DNA of 64,000 nt from Ectothiorhodospiraceae bacterium. GTDB taxonomy: Bacteria > Pseudomonadota > Gammaproteobacteria > Nitrococcales > Aquisalimonadaceae. Position numbers and translations under genes: made by a program. The notes beneath the pieces are model-generated. The model saw only the letters and a list, made by a program, of their open reading frames with translations. It was not told the DNA's origin and made no database searches. The stretch covers positions 1 to 64,000 of the forward strand of contig JAFIFU010000010.1 of the NCBI GenBank assembly GCA_020831885.1. The letters are read 5' to 3'. Positions 33,929 to 40,884 of this stretch are shown here, one piece after another; the first letter of the stretch is position 1, and each line of letters begins with the position of its first letter.

Positions 33929-34093
33929 ACCACAACATCTGGTGTGTCGGCGATTGTTCGGGCACCAGAGACGCTGGCGATGTCAAGCGTTGACTTGCCC
34001 CGTTTCTTGGTTATGATCAGGTCCACAAACCCCAACATATAGCGTTTGCTTGTGGTGCCGATGTTTATATGTTGTGGAATAGTCTGTGGATAA
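33929..34093 (+). promoter_or_regulatory. nrdJ promoter region: NrdR-like boxes and a DnaA box
   Basis: Three related elements carry CCAACAT/CCACAACAT cores: ACCACAACATCTGGTGTG (33929-33946), CCCCAACATATAGCGTTT (from 34030), and an inverted copy GTTTATATGTTGTGG (34063-34077). They resemble the NrdR consensus ACACWATATATWGTGT imperfectly. TGTGGATAA at 34085-34093 is a perfect DnaA box. DnaA and NrdR control of ribonucleotide reductase genes is known in E. coli; here it is inferred. Confidence 0.5.
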
Positions 34094-34146
34094 CAAACCC
34101 AAGTCATTGATCCCGCATGCCATCACCCGAGGGGGGAGACAAGGAA

Positions 34147-36303
34147 ATGACCACCGTTGCCAGCGCGCGCGTCCCGGCCCATGATGCCGCCGAAATTCCC
34201 GTCCAGAGTGCGTCCGAGGATATCTGGGACAAGAAGTACCGGCTGAAGGCGAAGGACGGCCGCATCATCGACGACACCATGGATGACACCTACAAGCGGG
34301 TGGCCAGGGCACTGGCCCAGGTGGAGACCACCAAGAAGGCGCGGGAACACTGGTACGAGCGCTTCCTGTGGGCGCTGCGCCACGGCGCCATTCCCGCCGG
34401 CCGCATCATTTCCAATGCCGGTGCCCAGGAACACAAGCCGGCCACCAGCACCATCAACTGCACCGTCTCCGGCACCATCGGTGATTCCATGGACGACATC
34501 CTGGCCAAGGTGCACGAGGCCGGGCTGACGCTGAAGGCCGGCTGCGGCATCGGCTACGAATTCTCCACCCTGCGGCACAGGGGCGCCTATGTCTCCGGCG
34601 CCGGAGCCTACACCAGCGGCTCCCTGTCCTTCATGGACATCTACGACCGCATGTGCTTCACCGTATCCAGCGCCGGCGGCCGCCGCGGCGCGCAGATGGC
34701 CACCTTCGACGTGGGCCATCCGGATGTGCTGGATTTCGTCCGCGCCAAGCGCGAGGACGGCCGCCTGCGGCAGTTCAATCTGTCGCTGCTCATCACTGAC
34801 GAGTTCATGCAGGCGGTGCAGAAGAACGACGACTGGCCGCTGGCCTTCCCGGTGACCATCAAGGAAGCGGAAACCGATGATCTGGATCTGAACGATCCGA
34901 CCAAGGTCATCTGGCGCCAGTGGCCCCAGACCGACGGCTACGTGGTGAACGAGGAGGGCCTGGTGGCCTGCCGCATCCAGCGCACGGTGAAGGCGCAGCG
35001 GCTGTGGGACATGATCATGACCTCCACCTACGACTTCGCCGAGCCGGGGTTCATCCTCATCGACCGCGTCAACGAGATGAACAACAACTGGTTCTGCGAG
35101 GAAATCCGCGCCACCAACCCCTGCGGCGAGCAACCGCTGCCGCCCTACGGCGCCTGCCTGCTGGGTTCCATCAACCTCACCAAGTTCGTGCGGGAACCGT
35201 TCACCGAGCATGCCTGGTTCGACTGGGACGAGTACCGGGAGGTGGTGGCCATCTTCACCCGCATGCTGGACAACGTGGTGGAGATCAACGGTCTGCCGCT
35301 GCCCAAGCAGCAGCGGGAGATCATGCGCAAGCGCCGCCACGGCATGGGCTTCCTGGGCCTGGGCTCCACCGTCACCATGCTGCGCATGCAGTACGGGGAC
35401 GCCGGCTCCGTGGTGTTCACCGAACAGGTGGCCAAGGAAATGGCGCTGGTGGGCTGGCGCACCGGCGTGGAACTGGCGGAGGAAAAAGGCCCGGCGCCCA
35501 TCATGGACGAGGACTTCACCGTCACCGCCGAAATGCTGGCCAAACGCCCGGAGATGAAAGACGACGGTTACAAGGTGGGCGACACGGTCAAGGGCCGCGT
35601 GCTGCTGGCCAAGTACAGCCGCTACATGCAGCGGGTGGGCGAGGCGGACCCGGAGATCACCGCCGCCATCGCCGACAAGGGTGCGCGCTTCACCCACCAC
35701 AGCTCCATTGCCCCCACCGGCACCATCTCGCTGTCCCTGGCCAACAATGCCAGTAACGGCATCGAGCCCAGCTTCGCCCATCACTACTTCCGCAACGTGA
35801 TCCGGGAAGGGCGCAAGTCCAAGGAAAAGGTGGACGTGTTCTCCCTCGAACTGCTGGCCTACCGGCACTTCATCGATGAGAAGGCCATGCCCAACGCCGG
35901 CGACGGCGAGCATGATCTGCCGGACTATTTCATCACCGCCGATGACATCACGCCCAAGCAGCACGTGGATATCCAGGCGGCGGCGCAGAAATGGGTGGAT
36001 TCCTCCATCTCCAAGACGGCCAACGTCCCCACGGACTACCCGTTCGAGGACTTCAAGGACATCTACCACTACGCCTACAAACAGGGCCTGAAGGGCTGCA
36101 CCACCTTCCGCTTCAACCCGGAGGCGTTCCAGGGCGTGCTGGTCAAGGAGAAGGACCTGGCCAACACCACCTACCGCTTCGAGCTGGAAGACGGCAGCAC
36201 GGTGGAAGTGAAGGGCGGCGACGAGATCGAGTACGACGGCGAGGTTCACACCGCCGCCAACCTGTTCGATGCCCTCAAGGAAGGCTACTACGGCAAGTTC
36301 TGA
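34147..36303 (+). CDS. nrdJa: class II (B12-dependent) ribonucleotide reductase, catalytic part NrdJa
   Basis: This enzyme reduces ribonucleoside diphosphates to deoxyribonucleotides using adenosylcobalamin, so it works with or without oxygen. The 718-residue protein has the catalytic region NPCGEQPLPPYGACLLGSIN (about residue 324) and the substrate loop SSIAPTGTISLSLANNASNG. An N-terminal SEDIWDKKYRLK start is typical of NrdJ. ATG 34147 is preferred (GGGGGGAG upstream); ATG 34117 would add ten residues. The C-terminal redox-cysteine part is the next gene, so this is the split form known from Pseudomonas. Confidence 0.93.
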   Translation: MTTVASARVPAHDAAEIPVQSASEDIWDKKYRLKAKDGRIIDDTMDDTYKRVARALAQVETTKKAREHWYERFLWALRHGAIPAGRIISNAGAQEHKPATSTINCTVSGTIGDSMDDILAKVHEAGLTLKAGCGIGYEFSTLRHRGAYVSGAGAYTSGSLSFMDIYDRMCFTVSSAGGRRGAQMATFDVGHPDVLDFVRAKREDGRLRQFNLSLLITDEFMQAVQKNDDWPLAFPVTIKEAETDDLDLNDPTKVIWRQWPQTDGYVVNEEGLVACRIQRTVKAQRLWDMIMTSTYDFAEPGFILIDRVNEMNNNWFCEEIRATNPCGEQPLPPYGACLLGSINLTKFVREPFTEHAWFDWDEYREVVAIFTRMLDNVVEINGLPLPKQQREIMRKRRHGMGFLGLGSTVTMLRMQYGDAGSVVFTEQVAKEMALVGWRTGVELAEEKGPAPIMDEDFTVTAEMLAKRPEMKDDGYKVGDTVKGRVLLAKYSRYMQRVGEADPEITAAIADKGARFTHHSSIAPTGTISLSLANNASNGIEPSFAHHYFRNVIREGRKSKEKVDVFSLELLAYRHFIDEKAMPNAGDGEHDLPDYFITADDITPKQHVDIQAAAQKWVDSSISKTANVPTDYPFEDFKDIYHYAYKQGLKGCTTFRFNPEAFQGVLVKEKDLANTTYRFELEDGSTVEVKGGDEIEYDGEVHTAANLFDALKEGYYGKF

Positions 36304-36320
36304 GCCGGGAGACGACGCAC

Positions 36321-37025
36321 ATGGCCATCAGGATTCAAAAGAAAATCGTCGGTTACGAAGTGGTCAAGGACGTAGCCGAACCGAAAACGGGCAGATCCCC
36401 GATGGAGGCGGCCAACGCCCCCGACATCGAGCACATGCACGAACTGGTGCAACGCCCCGAGGAACTGGAGGGCAGCACCTACAAGATCAAGACGCCGCTC
36501 TCCGAGCACGCGCTGTACGTCACCATCAACGACATCGTGCTCAACCGCGGCACCGAGCACGAAGTGCGGCGGCCGTTCGAGATCTTCATCAACTCCAAGA
36601 ACATGGACCACTTCCAGTGGATCGTCGCCCTCACGCGGATCGTTTCCGCGGTATTCCGCAAGGGCGGGGACTGCACCTTCCTGGCGGAAGAGCTGCACTC
36701 CGTGTTCGACCCCCGGGGCGGCTACTTCAAAAAGGGCGGGCGCTTCATGCCCTCCCTGGTGGCCGAAATCGGTGACGTGATCGAACAGCACCTGCGCAAG
36801 ATCGGCATGATCGAGGCGGAAGGGCTGGACGAACACCAGCGCGCATTCATCGAAAAGAAGCGCGCCGAACTGCGTGGCGAAGTGGAATACGCCGAAGAAG
36901 CGGAATCCCACACCGGCGACTACCCGGAAAACGCCCAGCTCTGCACCAAGTGCAACACCAAGGCCGTGATCATGATGGACGGCTGCATGACCTGCCTGAG
37001 CTGCGGCGACAGCAAGTGCGGGTAA
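36321..37025 (+). CDS. nrdJb: class II ribonucleotide reductase small part NrdJb (TSCPD domain)
   Basis: This 234-residue protein is 17 bases after nrdJa. A TSCPD-type domain (about 60-165) is followed by a helical linker and a C-terminal cysteine cluster, LCTKCNTKAV...CMTCLSCGDSKCG. The last cysteines are expected to re-reduce the active-site disulfide of NrdJa in place of the C-terminal tail of fused NrdJ. In Pseudomonas both parts are needed for activity. Confidence 0.9.
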   Translation: MAIRIQKKIVGYEVVKDVAEPKTGRSPMEAANAPDIEHMHELVQRPEELEGSTYKIKTPLSEHALYVTINDIVLNRGTEHEVRRPFEIFINSKNMDHFQWIVALTRIVSAVFRKGGDCTFLAEELHSVFDPRGGYFKKGGRFMPSLVAEIGDVIEQHLRKIGMIEAEGLDEHQRAFIEKKRAELRGEVEYAEEAESHTGDYPENAQLCTKCNTKAVIMMDGCMTCLSCGDSKCG

Positions 37026-37038
37026 TCCGGGGGACGGG

Positions 37039-37060
37039 GGAGGCCTGTGCCTCCTGTTGT
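37039..37060 (+). terminator. short hairpin after nrdJb
   Basis: GGAGGC-ctgt-GCCTCC (37039-37054) is followed by TGTTGT, 14 bases after the nrdJb stop. The stem is only 6 bp but GC-rich. Confidence 0.5.
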
Positions 37061-37140
37061 GCAGCCTGCCGGCAAGGCGCGCGAGCGCCGGCGTGGTGAT
37101 TCCACGGCCAGTGAGCGCAACACAGCCGGCGGGCTGCACA
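37058..37140. repeat. 16-bp inverted repeat with 51-base loop
   Basis: TGTGCAGCCTGCCGGC (37058-37073) and GCCGGCGGGCTGCACA (37125-37140) match with one mismatch. Between them lies another GC-rich stem (GCGCGCGAGCGC). The element sits in the gene-free stretch 37026-37304, where I see no coding frame. It could be a structured 3' UTR or the end of a lost mobile element. Confidence 0.55.
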
Positions 37141-37304
37141 AGGACGCCCTGAGCGAGTAGGGCCTACGCGTTCCGATACCAAACCTCTCAGGAGCGTGCT
37201 GAACACTTGCCGCGTTGGCAACACGACTACAACTGGCACCGCCAACACGGTAACCTGAACAACAAACCACCAATCAGCGTCCTCTGAATCCTCGCCTGCG
37301 AGAC

Positions 37305-37440
37305 TTGAGCATAGAGCAGCGCATGCAACTCGTAGAGGAGCTGTGGGACAGCATCGCTGCGGATCAGTCGGCTCTGCCACTTACGGAGGAGCAGCGTGCC
37401 GAGCTAGATCGGCGCCTCAACCCCGCGTTAGAGAAAAGGA
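37305..37440 (+). pseudogene. truncated addiction-module antitoxin (TIGR02574-like)
   Basis: Starting at TTG 37305, the frame reads SIEQRMQLVEELWDSIAADQ, then LTEEQRAELDRRLN, matching the N-terminal two-thirds of short addiction-module proteins encoded next to RelE-type toxins. The usual C-terminal PxxGxxWEEVKxRL is missing. Similarity stops around 37425, at a GTTAG (37427-37431), where low-GC sequence begins. No toxin gene follows. It reads as a gene cut by insertion of the downstream cassette-like block. Confidence 0.6.
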
Positions 37441-37446
37441 AGCCCC

Positions 37447-38343
37447 ATGACGGTAGCTCTGAATCCGCTCACCGGGACTCTAAATTCGGAAGGTTCTGCT
37501 TTGACTTATGCGGTCGAAGGGAGCGGTATACCTGTCTTTGTGATTGGATCGTCCGTTTACTACCCAAGGACTTTTTCCTCCAAATTTCGAGCGTCGTGCC
37601 GTGTGGCCTACACCGACCTCAGGCACTTTTCTCCAAGCGACGAATCGTTCGACTCGAATAGTATAAGTATTGAAACTTACATTAATGATATTGAATGTGT
37701 TCGTGAAGCAATCGAATTTGACCGATTCGTTCTTATTGGTCATTCCCACCACGGTAATGTTGCACTCGAGTATGCAAAGAAACATCCTGAGAGGGTTTCT
37801 CACCTCGTACTGATCGGGTCGCCGCCGTGCAATGTGCGACAAACGATTGAGTCTGGTAACCATTACTGGAATCAGCACGCGTCGGAACCACGAAAGGCGA
37901 TTTTGGAGAAGAATAGGGCCTCAATAGGAGGGAAGAACGACGCCAAACCGCATCCAGAGGAGTTATTCGTCGCGCAGTATGTGGCCGACGGTCCGAAGTA
38001 CTGGTACGACGCCACCTTCGATGCATCCGCTTTATGGAAGGCTGTGCCGGTAAACATTGAGGCTCTGGGGGCCTTTAAGAATTTCTTCGTGGAGTACGAA
38101 TTTTCTTGGGATCCTGCGCACTTGAATGCCCCTGTTTTGGTAGTCATGGGAAGGCATGACTATGCAGTGCCGCACATTCTCTGGGATGAGGCTCTACCGG
38201 CCCTACGGAACGTAACCTATCGGCTGCTGGAAGAGAGCGGACATACACCGCAGCTGGAAGAGTCGCCAGCGTTCGACCAGCTTTTCTTTGAATGGCTGGA
38301 GCAGGAGAGCGTGGCCAGTCGAAGTCTGAAAGATTCGCAGTAA
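37447..38343 (+). CDS. alpha/beta hydrolase (cassette-like)
   Basis: This 298-residue alpha/beta-hydrolase-fold enzyme has a nucleophile elbow GHSHHG (S100), an acidic residue in VMGRHDYAVP and the final histidine in EESGHTPQLEE. The canonical HG oxyanion loop is less clear (VIGSSVYY). No signal peptide. ATG 37447 has AAGGAA 6 bases upstream. Base composition is much more AT-rich than the nrdJ genes just before it. It is the first of three same-strand genes separated by attC-like sequences. Substrate unknown. Confidence 0.75.
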   Translation: MTVALNPLTGTLNSEGSALTYAVEGSGIPVFVIGSSVYYPRTFSSKFRASCRVAYTDLRHFSPSDESFDSNSISIETYINDIECVREAIEFDRFVLIGHSHHGNVALEYAKKHPERVSHLVLIGSPPCNVRQTIESGNHYWNQHASEPRKAILEKNRASIGGKNDAKPHPEELFVAQYVADGPKYWYDATFDASALWKAVPVNIEALGAFKNFFVEYEFSWDPAHLNAPVLVVMGRHDYAVPHILWDEALPALRNVTYRLLEESGHTPQLEESPAFDQLFFEWLEQESVASRSLKDSQ

Positions 38344-38348
38344 ATGCA

Positions 38349-38405
38349 CGCCTCTAACCAGTCCCTGCAACCGACGGCTTCGCCGCAGCGGAGCTCTGCG
38401 TTCTT
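38349..38405. repeat. attC-like (59-base-element-like) site 1
   Basis: GCCTCTAACCAGTCCCTGCA, then ACCGACGGC, a central CTTCGCCG hairpin region, and GCGGAGCTCTGCGTT form the layout of an integron attC (inverse core TCTAAC, left arm GTCCCTGCAACCGAC, right arm GAGCTCTGCGTT). The right core GTTCTTC is degenerate against GTTRRRY. It lies directly after the hydrolase stop. Confidence 0.5.
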
Positions 38406-38454
38406 CCTCAGAAATTTGCCGTCGCCTTTTTTCATAGGACAGGTAGGTGCAAAC

Positions 38455-39234
38455 ATGTATACCCAAGCTATTGGTTACTATTCCCGGCACCGAAATAAGG
38501 TTTTACAGGATTTTGACGAGACGGCAGCCTTAATGAGCGTTTCGCTTTCTGAACGGTACGGCACCGAGGCAGCTGATGCTTTGAAGAAAGAGGTGAGACA
38601 GGAACTTCAAGAGCTCATTCCGGTGATTCCTCGCATAACAGGTGGACCACGTGCGGGTTCGTTCAACCACTTCCTTAGAATAACAGCCCAAGAACTGGCA
38701 GTGTTCAGGGCTATGCGGAATCGAGGGAAGTCAGCCCGTGAGGCCTGGGAGATCTGTCACGAGGCGATTCGACTGCGAGCGGATAAAGTGCCCGCGTGGA
38801 AGCGTCGCCTAATAAATCGCCTAATGTTTTCCTGGGTGGTCAAAAAAATGTTCGGGAGACGAGCTCAAAAGGGTGAGAAAGGGCAATTTGGGGATTTCGA
38901 AGTTGAGTATATTGCCGGCCATCCCGGCGAATACGATTTTGGTGTCAATTATCTTCGCTGCGGCAATATTGAGTTTATGATTAAACATGGAGGGGAAGAG
39001 TTCGCTCCGTACATTTGCCTATCAGACATTGCCCTGAGCGATGCCATGGGCTGGGGGCTCAAGCGCACACAGACGCTTGCGGACGGCTGCCGCTATTGCG
39101 ATTTTCGATTTAAGAAAGGCGCGGACACTCAGATATCGTCCAAAACGAAAGAGGTGCAGGAAGCTATCGATATGATCAAAGCCAAAGAGGCAGAACACGT
39201 CGCTGCATCCGACGCTCCTCCCTTCCGCCGGTGA
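38455..39234 (+). CDS. L-2-amino-thiazoline-4-carboxylate hydrolase family protein
   Basis: This 259-residue protein's C-terminal half matches the ATC hydrolase family (first step of ATC conversion to cysteine in Pseudomonas): GDFEVEYIAGHPGEYDFGVN, RCGNIEF, ICLSDIALSDAMGWGLKRT, and CRYCDFRFKKG. The N-terminal half is helical. ATG 38455 is preferred (AGGTAGGT upstream). The 37 extra residues possible from 38344 are translated attC-like sequence. Many family members are annotated without tested activity, so the reaction is tentative. AT-rich like its neighbours. Confidence 0.65.
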   Translation: MYTQAIGYYSRHRNKVLQDFDETAALMSVSLSERYGTEAADALKKEVRQELQELIPVIPRITGGPRAGSFNHFLRITAQELAVFRAMRNRGKSAREAWEICHEAIRLRADKVPAWKRRLINRLMFSWVVKKMFGRRAQKGEKGQFGDFEVEYIAGHPGEYDFGVNYLRCGNIEFMIKHGGEEFAPYICLSDIALSDAMGWGLKRTQTLADGCRYCDFRFKKGADTQISSKTKEVQEAIDMIKAKEAEHVAASDAPPFRR

Positions 39235-39248
39235 ACTGCACGTTAGGT
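39191..39248. repeat. attC-like site 2
   Basis: ACGTCGCTGCATCCGACGC forms a left arm, and CCGGTGAACTGCACGTTAGG a right arm, ending in the core GTTAGGT (39242-39248), which fits GTTRRRY. The site overlaps the end of the preceding gene, as attC sites often do. Together with site 1 it brackets the ATC-hydrolase-like gene as one cassette. Confidence 0.55.
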
Positions 39249-39295
39249 GGCCATAGCAGTTGCGCCACGAGCACCGACGGTCGGAGACTTGGTGC

Positions 39296-40000
39296 ATGAA
39301 TGAGGTCAGACAACGCTGTCTCTCAAGACTACCTGATTTGCCGCTGTGGGTAGAGACGCGCGACTTACTGTTGAGGAAGGGCTCCAAGCTGCTTGAGAAT
39401 CCGACTCGGAACGGCTTCGTGGTCTGGAGTGCGGAACGTGGTTCAGGTTCGGTCGTCGGTGAGCCGGAACCCCATGCCCTTGCGCTGGCCGCTGGCGATG
39501 TGCCGGAACTGCTTGCCTTCACGGACAATATCGAGCGCGTGCGATCTTTCCTGCCAGAGCTTGAGGCGGAGCCCGCCACGGTTTTCTCCGCACCCGAGCA
39601 GTTGCCGCCCGCTCCGCCCCGTCCATGCCGGGAGATCAGCCTGAGCGAGATTGCCGCACAGGCCCATCTCCCTGATGCTCTGGTAGCCGAACTGTCCGGC
39701 GCTGCGGAACATGGGGTGCCAGTTGTGGCTGCCTTTGACGGTGTGCTCCCAGTGGCTTTTGCCTATGTTGCGTCAGAAACGGAATCGCTGTGGGATGTGT
39801 CCATTGACACGATCCAGAGCCATCGTCGCCAAGGGTATGCGGCGGCGGCCGTGCTTCACCTCATGCGTAGTATGAGGGAGAAAGGGAAGTCTGCCGTATG
39901 GGGAGCGTTGGAAAGCAATCCGGCATCAGCGAATTTGGCTCGTCGCTTGGGATTTGTGGAGAACGACAGGCTATGGGTTCTGACCCGGAGCGCCACCTGA
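39296..40000 (+). CDS. GNAT-family N-acetyltransferase
   Basis: This 234-residue protein has a GNAT core in its C-terminal half: the acetyl-CoA loop is HRRQGYAAAAVLHLMRSMRE (about 178-197), followed by NPASANLARRLGFVENDR. The N-terminal half (about 1-110) resembles the variable region of FR47-like acetyltransferases and is not recognisable alone. ATG 39296 lies 47 bases after the attC-like core, suggesting a third cassette. Substrate unknown. Confidence 0.75.
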   Translation: MNEVRQRCLSRLPDLPLWVETRDLLLRKGSKLLENPTRNGFVVWSAERGSGSVVGEPEPHALALAAGDVPELLAFTDNIERVRSFLPELEAEPATVFSAPEQLPPAPPRPCREISLSEIAAQAHLPDALVAELSGAAEHGVPVVAAFDGVLPVAFAYVASETESLWDVSIDTIQSHRRQGYAAAAVLHLMRSMREKGKSAVWGALESNPASANLARRLGFVENDRLWVLTRSAT

Positions 40001-40112
40001 CAACTGCGTGAAGTGGACGGGGGCGGTGCATGTTTCCGAGTGCTGCGCCATCTTCACCTTCCGGGTGGTTCACGAGCATCTGTGGCGCCTCGCGCCATCT
40101 ACGCTCAGCGTG

Positions 40113-40290
40113 ATGCATGAACGGACGACCATCTCCGAACGGCGCGCCTGTCGGCTTGTGGGGATGTCCCGTTCGGTGGTGCAGTACACGCCAAGAATCT
40201 GAGAGCAACGCGAGCATCGGCGCCAGCGCATCGTCCATGTCGCCCAGGGGCGGCGGAATCCTTCCGCAGTTATCAGCCCTGCGGAGGTCA
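40113..40290 (+). mobile_element. IS3-family transposase orfB fragment
   Basis: HERTTISERRACRLVGMSRS followed by VVQY matches the HTH start of IS3-group OrfB (ISERRACRLVGLSRS type). A stop follows at 40200-40202, and traces of the next segment continue in another frame. The catalytic DDE region is absent, so this is a relic. Confidence 0.7.
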
Positions 40291-40405
40291 TCGACTGACG
40301 TGACTGAGCTAACTGGAATGCGGCCCTAATCCATGGGGCACATCAGCCCTTCCCTCCGTGGAGTCATCATCCCAAAAAGAGTGCTGCGCGCGGGAGCGGC
40401 AGAAG

Positions 40406-40507
40406 TTAGTTCACCTTCGTCGTTGAACCTTGGACTTCCTCTTCCAGGATTCTGACCCCGTCCGCCTTGAACTCGGCCGTGCACCGCCGTCGTCTTTCTT
40501 TGCTCAT
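40406..40507 (-). mobile_element. IS3-family orfA N-terminal relic
   Basis: MSKERRRRCTAEFKADGVRI starts an OrfA-like HTH protein (family form MSKxRRxFTAEFKxEAV) but stops after 33 residues. It is one of several IS3 scraps between 40.1 and 40.7 kb, a stretch with no intact gene. Confidence 0.6.
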
Positions 40508-40566
40508 CAATACCTCCAGTCCCAACAGTGTGGCTTAACTGGCGTGTCCGTTGCCACTGGGTCAGT

Positions 40567-40626
40567 TCATTCGACCTGCCTCAACGTCTGGGCAATTTTG
40601 CTTTCTGTGAACCTGCTCTTATGCAT
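40567..40626 (-). mobile_element. second IS3-family orfA N-terminal relic
   Basis: MHKSRFTESKIAQTLRQVE then stop: this is the start of a different OrfA subgroup (MRKSRFTESQI type). Its upstream flank (40627-40665) resembles that of the relic at 51100-51134 at roughly 70% by eye, so both derive from one IS type. Confidence 0.65.
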
Positions 40627-40748
40627 CTTGGCCTCCTTGGGTCTGGCTTGCCCGCAGGTAAGCGAAATGATGGTTATACAGAGTAAACAATAAGTTATGT
40701 TTGCTCTGCTCGTAGAAGGGTGGGGAACGGATTGTTGGGGTATGGAAG

Positions 40749-40788
40749 TTGACTTTGTCCACAATGATGATACGTTTGTGTATACAAA
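40749..40788 (+). promoter_or_regulatory. possible promoter/operator before the carboxylase island
   Basis: TTGACT (40749-40754) could be a -35 element. TTTGT-GTAT-ACAAA (40775-40788), with perfect 5-bp arms, looks like a GntR/FCD-type operator near the -10 position. AT-rich sequence follows until the ribosome site of the acyl-CoA synthetase gene. Between 40627 and 40884 nothing else is seen apart from a short GTGTGGGATCT direct repeat near 40851. Confidence 0.35.
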
Positions 40789-40884
40789 ATTGTTGAATAA
40801 AAAGATATCAAAAATGTGTTCTTGGTGTTCTCTGCGCATATCTGTGTGGGATCTGTGTGGGATCTGTGACGATTGGAGGGGGCG

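Noticed and set aside
34123..36249. 708-codon open frame opposite nrdJa
   Set aside because: It is the complement of a strongly conserved gene; composition is His/Val/Gly-biased and no domain is visible.
38344..38454. N-terminal extension of the ATC-hydrolase-like protein
   Set aside because: The extra 37 residues (including NQSLQPTASPQRSSA) translate attC-like DNA, and a better ribosome site precedes ATG 38455.
40008..40202. 65-codon gene starting at 40008
   Set aside because: Only its last 30 codons resemble anything, an IS3 OrfB fragment; the start has no ribosome site.
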